From Oribacterium sp. P6A1 (lineage in GTDB: Bacteria; Bacillota; Clostridia; Lachnospirales; Lachnospiraceae), in contig NZ_JNKO01000004.1 of the NCBI RefSeq assembly GCF_000702885.1, positions 1-64,000 on the forward strand: a stretch of 64,000 bases of DNA. Reading direction: 5' to 3'. The first letter of the stretch is position 1; the number at the start of each line of letters is the position of its first letter. This document shows, in pieces, positions 53,297-62,620 of the stretch. The notes beneath the pieces were generated by a model. It made no database searches, was not told where the DNA came from, and worked only from the letters and a program-made list of their open reading frames with translations. Both the position numbers and the translations under genes were made by a program.

Positions 53297-54817
53297 ATGA
53301 CAGAAAATGAAATAAATAATTTAACCAAAGAAGCCGGTGATGATTCCGTTAAGGACGCTCAGGATGTTGTCATTGACGTAAAGGATGTGACAAAGGTCTA
53401 CAGACTCTATGATCAGCCTATTGACAGACTGAAAGAGGCTATAAGCGTTACCCATAAGAATTATCATCGAGATTTTTATGCTTTGAATCATATAAATTTT
53501 CAGGTGGGAAAAGGCGAGTCTGTAGGTATCATAGGTACCAACGGTTCAGGTAAGTCCACCATACTGAAGATCATAACAGGAGTGCTCACCCCCAGTGGCG
53601 GTTGTGTGAACATTAACGGTATAGTATGTGCTCTTTTGGAGCTGGGAGCAGGTTTTAATCCTGATTATACAGGTATCGAGAATGTTTACATGAACGGTAC
53701 CATGATGGGCTTTACCAGGGAGCAGATGGACGAAAAGCTTCAGGAAATTCTTGATTTTGCAGACATAGGTGATTTTGTGAATCAGCCGGTCAAGAGCTAT
53801 TCCAGCGGTATGTTTGTCAGACTTGCTTTTGCCATGTATGTGGCCATGGATCCGGAGATTCTTATAGTTGATGAAGCCCTTTCTGTAGGTGATGTATTCT
53901 TTCAGGCAAAGTGCTACCACCGTATGGATGAGCTGAGAAGAAACGGTACAACCATTCTTATGGTTACCCATGATCTCGGTTCTGTTATGAAGTATTGTGA
54001 CAGAGTCATACTTATAAACAAGGGTGAAAAGATATCAGAGGGACGCCCCGGAGATATGGTGGATCTGTATAAGAAGATTCTTGCGGGCAGATTCACGGAA
54101 GAAGATAAAATGGATTTAAAACGCCGTGAAGAAATATCGGCTGCCAGTGATTTTATCGACGATCAGAATTTCGGAGTTGATACGGTGGGAACTGCGGCCA
54201 TGGAAATGTCAGGCTCCGGAGTGCCCGAAACCGATGATACTAAGGAAGTCTCTAAGGTATATGAGGATAGAGAGGATTCGGAAAAGCAGCAGTCCGCAGA
54301 GGCTGTCGAAGCTTCCACTGAATCCGGAAAACTTATGCAGGATGAGCTCAGTCTCAACCCTCATGTACAACATTACGGTGACGGCAGAGCATCCATATGG
54401 GATCTCGGTATCCTTGATGAAAGAGGTAAGGTTACCAATGTTATCGTCAAGGGAGAGATGTTCTCAATAAAGGAAAAGATCAGATTCAATGCAGACATTG
54501 ATGCCCCGATTTTTACCTTTACCATAAAAGACAAGCGTGGAGCAGACCTGACAGGTACCAATACTATGATCGAAGGATGCGACATCAAGCCTGTTAAGGC
54601 CGGAGACGAATATGTCGTTACATTCTCCCAGAGGATGACCCTCCAGGGAGGAGAGTATCTTCTCAGTATGTCCTGTACCGGATTTGAGCAGGGAGAGCAC
54701 GTTGTATATGACAGAAAGTATGATGTGGCTTCCCTTACGGTACTTTCAAATAAAAACACAGTAGGTGTATACGATATGGAGTCTCAGGTGACTCTGGAAA
54801 GGCATAACAAACAATGA
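53297..54817 (+). CDS. wzt: Wzt-type polysaccharide ABC transporter ATPase
   Basis: ATPase of an ABC-2-type exporter for O-antigen or teichoic-acid-like polymers, 506 residues. The nucleotide-binding domain (about 15-255) has Walker A GTNGSGKST, ABC signature YSSGM and Walker B ILIVDEAL. A linker rich in Glu/Ser (about 270-350) leads to a C-terminal beta-sandwich domain (about 355-500) like the glycan-binding Wzt-C domain. ATG 53297 is chosen because TGGAG lies eight bases upstream; an in-frame ATG at 53276 lies within the hairpin. The partner permease (wzm) is not adjacent upstream or downstream. The stop overlaps the next start by four bases. Confidence 0.9.
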   Translation: MTENEINNLTKEAGDDSVKDAQDVVIDVKDVTKVYRLYDQPIDRLKEAISVTHKNYHRDFYALNHINFQVGKGESVGIIGTNGSGKSTILKIITGVLTPSGGCVNINGIVCALLELGAGFNPDYTGIENVYMNGTMMGFTREQMDEKLQEILDFADIGDFVNQPVKSYSSGMFVRLAFAMYVAMDPEILIVDEALSVGDVFFQAKCYHRMDELRRNGTTILMVTHDLGSVMKYCDRVILINKGEKISEGRPGDMVDLYKKILAGRFTEEDKMDLKRREEISAASDFIDDQNFGVDTVGTAAMEMSGSGVPETDDTKEVSKVYEDREDSEKQQSAEAVEASTESGKLMQDELSLNPHVQHYGDGRASIWDLGILDERGKVTNVIVKGEMFSIKEKIRFNADIDAPIFTFTIKDKRGADLTGTNTMIEGCDIKPVKAGDEYVVTFSQRMTLQGGEYLLSMSCTGFEQGEHVVYDRKYDVASLTVLSNKNTVGVYDMESQVTLERHNKQ

Positions 54818-57800
54818 GTTTTACACGTCATATGACCAATCTTATAGACTGGTTCTATTTTGAAGATGTGACCACCGGTATGGAAAGAGATGCATCTGTG
54901 CTGGTTCTCGGAGATAAGGAATATACAGCACCTTTTATCGAACTTCTTGAGAAAAGGGTGAGAACAGTATCGAGAAGACTTGATGAGTCCACCTATGATT
55001 ACGTTATCATTCCTGTACTTACAAAGAGAGTTCTCAAGATGTTTAAGGGAAATCTCGGAACCATGTACAGCTCCATCACAGGAACCTGGCTCAGACAGGG
55101 AGGCTGTATCATGCTCGGTATGCAGAACGCTCTGGATATCGATCGCATGTCATCAGGAGAAAAAGAAGCGGATGTTATTTACATGCGATGGTCAAAGATA
55201 AATGAACTTCGCAGTCTCCTTCACGAAGAGCATCCGGAGTCAAAGGAATGGATGTATTATCCGGTTCCTGAGCTTAAGATGCCTCTGAATTTTTATACTG
55301 ATGAACGTCTTCCGGGACTCGCGGATGAAACAGAGAAGATAGCCCTTCTTGTAAAGGAGAATCAGTTCAGGGAGTTCGCGCCATCCTACTACTACATTTT
55401 CCAGCCGGATGGAACTCATCGCAGCAGGGCAAAGGATTACCGAAAGTATCTTCCCATATATCTTAAGTACAATTCAAGCAGAAAGCCTGAATATGCCATA
55501 AAGACCGAAATATACAGAGATGACAAAGGAAAGTGCCATGTGGTAAAGGCAGGAATCACCCCTGATGCCAATGCTCACATCGATTCTCTCACCGAAAAGG
55601 CAAAGGAACAGCGTAAGGCAAATCCTACCGTGGATGTGCTTATGGCCGAGGAAACAAGTCACGCTCTTGGTGATTTTCAGCTTTTGAGTTATCAGGTATA
55701 TCCTTATCTCGAGGGTAAGAATCTTGGAAAGATCCTTGCGGATATGATAAAGGACGGAGTAGCTCCTTTAAAGGAACTTGCCGAGTCTGTGGATATGGTT
55801 ATCGGTGCTGTTGACGGTACAGTAAATCCTGCAAACCTTGACTGTCTCTTTGATAATGTGATCATGGAGAATGGAAGACCAACGCTTATTGATTGTGAGT
55901 GGGTACTTCCAAGGGAAGTGGAAGTAAGATTTTTACAATTCCGCATTCTGTATTACTGGTATCTTGAGTACCGTGACAGCATGGCTTATGATGACCTGTT
56001 CGGATTCCTGCGTAATTTCGGATTCACAAAGCCTGAATGTCAGGAGCTTCTTGACAAGGAGCAGGAGTTCCAGCACTTTGTTCACGGAGATGGTCAGGAC
56101 AGCAATGTTAATGCCTATTACGAAAACAAGGTAACGGTTCATCGTTTCAATGAGCTTAAGGGTAATCTTGCAGTGGCCGAGAATGAGAGGACCATACTCT
56201 CACAGGAGACTAAGGAGCAGAAAATCGCTCTCCGTAAGGAACGCGAGATCAACAGACTTACATCTGTGCATGTTGCCAACCTTACCAAGGTGATAAAGAC
56301 CCACGAGAGAGACATTGACACCCTGATTAAGGAAAGAGAATACTATAAGGCACATATGGGATGGACAGGAAAGCTGTCTGAAAGCATCAATGATGCCTAC
56401 ACAAGAAGATTTCCTGTGGGTTCCAGAAAACGTAAGCTTCTTTCATACGTAGGGCAGACCTTTGCACATCCTATAAAGATGCTTCCTATGTATTTTACCG
56501 AGGAAGGAAAGAATCTTATCCGCGGCGATTTTAACATAGGCGCATTTTACAGTGAGTACGGAAAGGTATCATTTGAGAAAACCGACAAGCCTCTGGTAAG
56601 TATCGTTATACCTTGCTACAACCAGATCAACTATACATATCAGTGTCTTGTGAGCATAAAGCAGCACACTGATTTTGAGAAGACTCCTTATGAGGTAATC
56701 ATCGCAGATGATGTGTCAACTGATGCCACCCGTGAGATCGGATTCTATGCCGATAATCTGGTGATCGCCAGAAATACAGAGAATATGGGCTTCCTCAAGA
56801 ACTGTAATCAGGCAGCAGCCATCGCAAGGGGACAGTATATTTTCTTCCTGAACAACGATACAAAGGTGAATGACGGCTGGCTCGATTCGCTTGTTGAGCT
56901 GATAGAGAGTGATGACTCCATCGGTATGGTAGGATCCAAGCTTGTATATCCTGACGGACGTCTGCAGGAGGCAGGAGGAATCATCTGGTCTGACGGTTCG
57001 GGCTGGAATTACGGAAGACTCCAGGATCCTGATGAACCGGAATACAACTATGTAAAGGAAGTTGACTACATTTCCGGTGCGGCCATCATGATACGTACAG
57101 ATCTCTGGAAGGAGATCGGAGGATTCGATGAGAGATTTGCCCCGGCATACTATGAGGATACCGATCTTGCTTTCGAGGTTCGTAAGCATGGAAAGAAGGT
57201 TATGTTCCAGCCGAAGTCTGTCATAACACACTTTGAAGGTATTTCCAATGGTACCGATACATCGGACACTTCGGGACTTAAGCATTATCAGGTGGTAAAT
57301 CAGGAGAAGTTCAGAGAGAAGTGGGCACAGGAACTGAAGAAGCAGTCGGTTAATGACGGTAGTCCGAATCCTTTTGCTGCCCGTGAGCGCGGACAAAACG
57401 CAAAGTATATACTTGTGGTGGATCATTACGTTCCAACCTGGGATAAGGATGCGGGTTCCAAGCTTGATTATCAGTACATGCAGCTTTTCATGAAGGTGGG
57501 TTACAGGGTTAAGTTCCTTGGTGATAACTTTGCACATGAAGAGCCGTATACGTCAGCTCTTCAGCAGATGGGAATCGAAGTGCTGTATGGAAATACAATG
57601 CAGGCCGGAATATGGGACTGGATAGACAGGAACAAGAAGTTCATTAATATCGCATATCTCAATCGACCGCATATCGCTGCCAAGTACATAGATTACATTT
57701 GTGACAATACAGATATCAAGGTCATCTATTTCGGTCATGACTTACATTCACTCCGTCTTATGCGTGAGTATGAGATCGATCATGATGAGAAGACCAGAGA

Positions 57801-58515
57801 GGATGCAGAGTACTGGCATAATGTTGAGTACGGTGTAATGCGTAAGGCTGATGCCAGCTACTTCCCTTCAGAGGTAGAAGCTGAGATTGTTCGCAAGGAG
57901 GATCCTACAATCAATGTCAAGGGTATCACTGCCTATGTATATGATGAGCCGGCGGTTCTTGACGAGGACTATGCTCACAAACAGGGCCTCCTGTTTGTAG
58001 GCGGTTTCGGACACCCGCCAAACAAGGACGGACTTCTCTGGTTCGTAAACAATATACTTCCAAAGATCAAGGCGCAGATTCCTGATATCGTGCTCAATGT
58101 AGCCGGTTCTAAGGCTGATGAGGAAGTTCTTGCACTGAATGAGCGTCCTGATGTAAATGTCCTTGGGTTTGTATCCATTGAGGAACTGGATGAGCTTTAC
58201 CGTAAGAACAGGGTGGTTGTTGTACCTCTCCGTTACGGTGCAGGTGTAAAGGGCAAGGTTGTAGAGGCACTTCATGCAGGCGGAGCCATAGTCACTACCT
58301 CCTGCGGTGCAGAGGGTATACCTGAGGCATCAACAGCTCTCCGGATCCAGGATACAGAGGATGGTTTTGCAGGTGAAGTAATTAATCTTTATAACGACAC
58401 TTACGAGGTGGAAAGGATGTCGCACAGAGCGGTTCAGTTCATCAGTGAATTCTACTCCCCTGAGGGAGCGTGGAACAAGATCCGTGAGGATTTTGAGACA
58501 GATTACAGAAGATAA
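54814..58515 (+). CDS. Giant multidomain glycosyltransferase
   Basis: One 1233-residue chain with several modules. Residues 1-160 look like a Rossmann-type domain (DASVLVLGDKEYTAPF). Residues 220-365 resemble a kinase fold: YAIKTEIY as a Lys-containing strand, then NLDCLFDNVIMENGRPTLID as the Asp/Asn and metal-Asp loop. Residues 440-515 form a coiled coil. A GT2 glycosyltransferase (593-840) has VSIVIPCYNQ, IIADDVSTDAT, FLNNDT and FDERFAPAYYEDTDLAF. A GT-B/GT4-like domain (865-1233) has FVGGFGHPPNKDGL and VVPLRYGAGVKGKVVEAL. It probably adds two sugars and might phosphorylate or modify the glycan, as chain-length terminators of Wzt-dependent polymers do. Coupled to wzt by a four-base overlap. 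Confidence 0.85.
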   Translation: MSFTRHMTNLIDWFYFEDVTTGMERDASVLVLGDKEYTAPFIELLEKRVRTVSRRLDESTYDYVIIPVLTKRVLKMFKGNLGTMYSSITGTWLRQGGCIMLGMQNALDIDRMSSGEKEADVIYMRWSKINELRSLLHEEHPESKEWMYYPVPELKMPLNFYTDERLPGLADETEKIALLVKENQFREFAPSYYYIFQPDGTHRSRAKDYRKYLPIYLKYNSSRKPEYAIKTEIYRDDKGKCHVVKAGITPDANAHIDSLTEKAKEQRKANPTVDVLMAEETSHALGDFQLLSYQVYPYLEGKNLGKILADMIKDGVAPLKELAESVDMVIGAVDGTVNPANLDCLFDNVIMENGRPTLIDCEWVLPREVEVRFLQFRILYYWYLEYRDSMAYDDLFGFLRNFGFTKPECQELLDKEQEFQHFVHGDGQDSNVNAYYENKVTVHRFNELKGNLAVAENERTILSQETKEQKIALRKEREINRLTSVHVANLTKVIKTHERDIDTLIKEREYYKAHMGWTGKLSESINDAYTRRFPVGSRKRKLLSYVGQTFAHPIKMLPMYFTEEGKNLIRGDFNIGAFYSEYGKVSFEKTDKPLVSIVIPCYNQINYTYQCLVSIKQHTDFEKTPYEVIIADDVSTDATREIGFYADNLVIARNTENMGFLKNCNQAAAIARGQYIFFLNNDTKVNDGWLDSLVELIESDDSIGMVGSKLVYPDGRLQEAGGIIWSDGSGWNYGRLQDPDEPEYNYVKEVDYISGAAIMIRTDLWKEIGGFDERFAPAYYEDTDLAFEVRKHGKKVMFQPKSVITHFEGISNGTDTSDTSGLKHYQVVNQEKFREKWAQELKKQSVNDGSPNPFAARERGQNAKYILVVDHYVPTWDKDAGSKLDYQYMQLFMKVGYRVKFLGDNFAHEEPYTSALQQMGIEVLYGNTMQAGIWDWIDRNKKFINIAYLNRPHIAAKYIDYICDNTDIKVIYFGHDLHSLRLMREYEIDHDEKTREDAEYWHNVEYGVMRKADASYFPSEVEAEIVRKEDPTINVKGITAYVYDEPAVLDEDYAHKQGLLFVGGFGHPPNKDGLLWFVNNILPKIKAQIPDIVLNVAGSKADEEVLALNERPDVNVLGFVSIEELDELYRKNRVVVVPLRYGAGVKGKVVEALHAGGAIVTTSCGAEGIPEASTALRIQDTEDGFAGEVINLYNDTYEVERMSHRAVQFISEFYSPEGAWNKIREDFETDYRR

Positions 58516-58520
58516 GTGGT

Positions 58521-58546
58521 ATATATCCGGAGAAATCCGGATATAT
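58521..58546 (+). other. Perfect intercistronic hairpin with GAAA tetraloop
   Basis: ATATATCCGGA (58521-58531) pairs with TCCGGATATAT (58536-58546) around GAAA. It starts five bases after the stop codon of the giant glycosyltransferase and has no T-run. Likely an mRNA stabiliser or processing hairpin. Confidence 0.6.
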
Positions 58547-58574
58547 TGATTTACAGTGTTTTAGGGGGATGGTT

Positions 58575-59384
58575 TTGAAAGGATATAAGCATTGCTTTGC
58601 GGTAGCTGCATACGGAGAATCAAAGTACCTTCCATATCTATTGAACTCGTTGAAGGCTCAGAGTGTGGAAAGCAAGGTTATCATATGCACTTCTACACCC
58701 AATAAATTCATAACAGCATGCAGCGCAAAGTTTGGTTATCCGGTCTATGTGAGAAATGGAAAGCACGGCCTTAAGGATGACTGGAATTTCGCCTATGAAG
58801 AGGGAAGTAAGCTGGCGCCGCTCGTGACCATCGCCCATCAGGATGATCTGTATTTTCCTGACTATACAAAGGCCCTGCTGCATGCCTACAAGAGATTCCC
58901 GGATATGTCCCTTTTCTGCTGCCGATATGACACCATAGACGGGGATGGCAATACCATCGACGGAAGTTCCGAAAGGGTAAAGCGGATTCTCAGGCTCAGG
59001 CTTCGAAATCATGAGAGAGCCCACAGGACGGATGTAAAGATGTCGGCATTGAAATACGGAAACGGTATAGGCTGTCCGACCTGCACATACAATGTGAATT
59101 ACTGTCCTGTTCCTCTTTTCAGAAATGACTATAAATTTGTTATCGACTGGGCAACGCTCATCAGGCTTGCCGGAGAGCCCGGAAGATTTATATGTCTGGA
59201 AAAGTCTCTTATGGCATATCGTGTTCATGAGGGTGCTGAGACCATGAAGAACATTGAGAATAACAACAGAGAGAAGGAAGAAGCGGAAATTTTCGGACAG
59301 ATGCATTCTGCTCCTGTGAAGAGTCTGCTCATGCACTTCTATAAAAAGGCCTATGGAGCGTATGAAAATAAAAAAAGTAACTAA
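58575..59384 (+). CDS. Glycosyltransferase, GT2-like
   Basis: A GT-A-fold glycosyltransferase of about 270 residues, smaller than most. Markers are an N-terminal CFAVAAYGESKYLPYLLNSL strand and helix, then IAHQDDLYFPDY with the DxD-like QDD motif. WATLIRLAGEPGRFICLEKSL and RVHEGAET are typical of the family's acceptor side. AGGGGG lies six bases before an in-frame TTG at 58575 but directly abuts the ATG at 58569, so TTG is the more likely start. The end overlaps the next gene by 32 bp. Confidence 0.85.
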   Translation: MKGYKHCFAVAAYGESKYLPYLLNSLKAQSVESKVIICTSTPNKFITACSAKFGYPVYVRNGKHGLKDDWNFAYEEGSKLAPLVTIAHQDDLYFPDYTKALLHAYKRFPDMSLFCCRYDTIDGDGNTIDGSSERVKRILRLRLRNHERAHRTDVKMSALKYGNGIGCPTCTYNVNYCPVPLFRNDYKFVIDWATLIRLAGEPGRFICLEKSLMAYRVHEGAETMKNIENNNREKEEAEIFGQMHSAPVKSLLMHFYKKAYGAYENKKSN

Positions 59385-60984
59385 AAATAAAGTGCAAATG
59401 GTGCTTCCTGCACTTTTTGCACTTATTTTAATTGGATTTTTTGTAAACCGGAATATTCAGATTAGAGGGCTGTATGGAGATGATCTGTATCTCTGGTCCT
59501 TTTATGGAGAAGACAGCTTCTGGAAGTTTACCTTTCCTGAGAGTACAAAGGGTAATTTCAGACCCTTCTACTGGGCCATGAGCTATCTTGAATTTATGCT
59601 AGTGGGGCGGCATGTGAATTTTTATTCTGCCTTTAACACAGCATTCAATATCCTTATTTCATTTGTGGTATATTTTTTTGCTTTGGATCTCACAAAGGTC
59701 AATGAAAGAAGGAACGGAAATAGTTTTTCTGCGGAACTGATTTCGTTTTTAGCTGCCGGCATGTATCTGGGATCCCATTTTGCGGCTTATCAGATAGGAC
59801 AGGTGCTGGGACTTCTGGAATCCCTTGGACTGCTTCTTGCGATCATCGTTCTGTGGCTTCTTTACAGATTTTCCGAATGCGGAGAGAACAGGTACTATTA
59901 TGGTGCTGCTTTTGCATATTTCCTTGTGATGTTCACTCATGAGAGATACATCGCACTTTTCCCGCTTTTCTGTCTTGTATTGATTTTCAGAGGTTTACAG
60001 TCAAGAGCTGATGGGATAAAAGGAAGGTGTCTTCTTAAACTGATGATACCGGTTTCGGAACTTCTGTTTTTCTTTGGCGTGCGTGTTATGGTTGCGGGAC
60101 AGGCTATGCCGGCAGGTACTGCGGGAACAGACGTAACGGATACCTTCAGTATCGGCCAGGCCTTCATGTATGCTCTGCAGCAGGTGCAGTATGTTTTTGG
60201 TGTGAATGTTGGAGAAAGCTATCTTAACGGAATAACCTGGGGGGAAACACCTTTGTGGCTTCATATCTGTGTGTACCTGAGCTGGGCTGTAATTCTTGCA
60301 ATGCTTTGTATATATGCTTCACAGATCAGGAAACATCCCGGGGATTTGCGGGAGATATTCCAAAATCTTCTGTTTATTGCATTCATAGCCTTATGCATAG
60401 GATGCAGTTCAATCACCATCAGATTGGAAATAAGATGGGTGTATGTGAGCTATACCGCAGCACTTCTCTATATATGCTTTATATCTGGAAAACTTGAGAA
60501 AAGACCTGTCGGGGAAATGAAAAAAGGTACTGTGAGAAGTACAGGAACCTGGAATATTTCAGCCCTTTTTGCTCTCTTGTTTTTACTTTACTGCTGTCTT
60601 ATGATCCCTGTTGAACAGCTTTACAGAAGCAATTTCAGGAATATTTTCTTTATGACTGAGCTCGACAGAGTCAATTCTCTTGCGGACGAGACCATAGGAA
60701 AATACAGGGATTTTCTGGGGGTACGTCAGACATATATTTTCTATAACAGCTTCGGAATGACAGAGTTTTACGGAGAGTATTTCTATAAACCCTACGATCC
60801 CCAAAAAACGGGTCAGGGCTCTCGGCTTCATTATATTAATGATATATCTGAACTTCCGGATAGTGCGGTATATGAGAATTCCGTGGTTCTGTTGGAGACC
60901 TCCGACAGAAGAGGATATATTGATATAACAGACCAGGTATTTGGAAAGGCAGACTGGAGTGCCGTAAATGAAAAGGAAAGATAA
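59353..60984 (+). CDS. Polytopic membrane protein, GT-C-like
   Basis: A 543-residue protein with about ten predicted membrane helices. The first extracytoplasmic loop contains YGDDLYLW and then RPFYWAMSYLEF, a layout like GT-C glycosyltransferases, where an Asp pair near the first helix is catalytic. A long C-terminal non-membrane region follows (about 430-543). It may use a polyprenyl-phosphate sugar to decorate the exported glycan. The start overlaps the previous gene; ATG 59362 nine bases later is an alternative with GGAG closer. Confidence 0.65.
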   Translation: MERMKIKKVTKNKVQMVLPALFALILIGFFVNRNIQIRGLYGDDLYLWSFYGEDSFWKFTFPESTKGNFRPFYWAMSYLEFMLVGRHVNFYSAFNTAFNILISFVVYFFALDLTKVNERRNGNSFSAELISFLAAGMYLGSHFAAYQIGQVLGLLESLGLLLAIIVLWLLYRFSECGENRYYYGAAFAYFLVMFTHERYIALFPLFCLVLIFRGLQSRADGIKGRCLLKLMIPVSELLFFFGVRVMVAGQAMPAGTAGTDVTDTFSIGQAFMYALQQVQYVFGVNVGESYLNGITWGETPLWLHICVYLSWAVILAMLCIYASQIRKHPGDLREIFQNLLFIAFIALCIGCSSITIRLEIRWVYVSYTAALLYICFISGKLEKRPVGEMKKGTVRSTGTWNISALFALLFLLYCCLMIPVEQLYRSNFRNIFFMTELDRVNSLADETIGKYRDFLGVRQTYIFYNSFGMTEFYGEYFYKPYDPQKTGQGSRLHYINDISELPDSAVYENSVVLLETSDRRGYIDITDQVFGKADWSAVNEKER

Positions 60985-61072
60985 AGTTTGAAAGTATACT
61001 TTCAAATCTGTTTGGTGGATCAGATGCGGGTTCGGATAGATCCGGCCCGGGCCTGACTCATGGAGGGAATCA
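60984..61072 (+). promoter_or_regulatory. Structured leader element, copy B
   Basis: The gap repeats the element seen before fabZ. TTTGAAAGTATACTTTCAAA (60987-61006) is a perfect 20-nt palindrome forming the first hairpin. TTTGGT is followed by GGATCAGATGCGG (61017-61029). A second hairpin has CGGG/CCCG and CGGA-TAGA-TCCG helices, and CTGACTC closes against GGATCAG. The last 15 nt, CCTGACTCATGGAGG (61052-61066), are identical to copy A and include the ribosome binding site. Confidence 0.6.
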
Positions 61073-62506
61073 ATGGAAACTAATATAAAACAGGATAGAA
61101 TACACATTGATAAAAGAATATGGGATCTTTTGATGTTTTGCCCTGTTTTAGGTACGTTTTTTCTTATTTTCTACGTGAAAACAGCCTCAGAAGACATAGT
61201 TTATTCTGACTATATCAGACTCATAAACAGTTATCTTCCGGATACGCTTTCACCGGAAAGCTTTTTTGTTTCCGATATACTTACCCGTATCCCGATAACC
61301 TATCCGCTGAGATGGATCAATGTTCATTTATTCGGGTATTCAGTGGATTTTGACCGTATGCTTGGACTTATGGGTATCTTTTTCACCATGCTGGTGCTGT
61401 TCCGGTACACGAAAAGAATCCGTCCGGGGTATCTGTCTATTGCCGCTCTTATGCTTGTGGGATTCAGTCTTAACAAATGGGAACTGTTGATAAACGGTTC
61501 GGGATATCCTCATTTCATAAGTTACGGACTTTTCTTCTATAATTATCTGGTAATTGAGAGAGTATTCACGGGCACAATGAACCCCCGGGATGAAATAAAA
61601 CTGTTTATCTTACCTTATACAGCTCTTCTTGTTGCGGGACCGTATATAGTACAGTACTGTCTCAGTCTGATGGCTGCATTTATATATATGGGAATAATAA
61701 AGAAAGGGAATCTTTCATGGAAGCGTATAGCGGTTTATCTGCTTTCTTCCGCAATTCCCATGCTTCTTTTTCTTATAAGCAACAGCACGGCAGAGTATGA
61801 GCATAATGTAAAGGAGCAGCTTACACTTATGCAGGTTCTCTTGGGAGAAACAGGTTTTACGATACACTTCATCCTGAATGGTTTTGCATCGGAAGTGCTT
61901 TGCGGAGATGTGTGGGAAGCATTGCTTGGTTCCGGAAAGACCGGTTATGGAGTTGTTTATATGACAGGTGCTCTTGTGATTCTTTGCTATGCCTATGCAC
62001 TTATACTGTACTTTATAAATGGAATCTACAGAAAAACACTGTTTCCTCTGCTGCTTATAATGAGCGGTGTATTGAGCCATCTCTTGGTATTTTGCTCAAG
62101 ATATCTGTATCTTGTGGAGACCTATGCATGGCAGAGCAGATATTCCTTACAATATCTGCCGGGAACTTTCGGTATACTGATAATTTACGGTATAGTTATA
62201 AGAAGATTCTGTGAAGAGAGGAAAAGCAGAAAAATAAAGAGTACAGTTTCTGTCATTTCCTTTGGTATATCTCTGGCTGTGATCTGCATATTCATGGCAG
62301 GAAGCTTTGTTTCAACAAAAAGAGAACTCCAAAATGCGCCATATCGTAAAACATATTTTCAGTCCATGATGGATACGGCTCTTCACATTGAAGATTACAC
62401 GGATGATGAACTGAACAGGATTTTTGAGTATAATCATGGTGCCGGTAAGGTCAGAGGAGCTTTTTCTATACTGAAGGAAAACGGACTCAACATATACAGC
62501 AAATGA
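61073..62506 (+). CDS. Polytopic membrane protein, probable GT-C-like transferase
   Basis: A 477-residue protein with about ten predicted membrane helices. The first loop contains KTASEDIVYSDYIRL with an acidic pair, comparable to the catalytic loop of GT-C enzymes and to the preceding gene. A short hydrophilic C-terminus follows. It lies inside the polysaccharide locus, so a glycan transferase or modifying role is likely, but no specific family was identified. The ribosome binding site (GGAGGG) is the 3' end of the structured leader. Confidence 0.6.
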   Translation: METNIKQDRIHIDKRIWDLLMFCPVLGTFFLIFYVKTASEDIVYSDYIRLINSYLPDTLSPESFFVSDILTRIPITYPLRWINVHLFGYSVDFDRMLGLMGIFFTMLVLFRYTKRIRPGYLSIAALMLVGFSLNKWELLINGSGYPHFISYGLFFYNYLVIERVFTGTMNPRDEIKLFILPYTALLVAGPYIVQYCLSLMAAFIYMGIIKKGNLSWKRIAVYLLSSAIPMLLFLISNSTAEYEHNVKEQLTLMQVLLGETGFTIHFILNGFASEVLCGDVWEALLGSGKTGYGVVYMTGALVILCYAYALILYFINGIYRKTLFPLLLIMSGVLSHLLVFCSRYLYLVETYAWQSRYSLQYLPGTFGILIIYGIVIRRFCEERKSRKIKSTVSVISFGISLAVICIFMAGSFVSTKRELQNAPYRKTYFQSMMDTALHIEDYTDDELNRIFEYNHGAGKVRGAFSILKENGLNIYSK

Positions 62507-62620
62507 TAGGATGGTTTTTCCTTACAATTAAGTACATTTTCAGCGGAATTCCTGTATATGAATCAAGTAAATTGAAGCGGACAAAAAGATACAGAGACTC
62601 TCGCTTTGGAGGTTATATTA

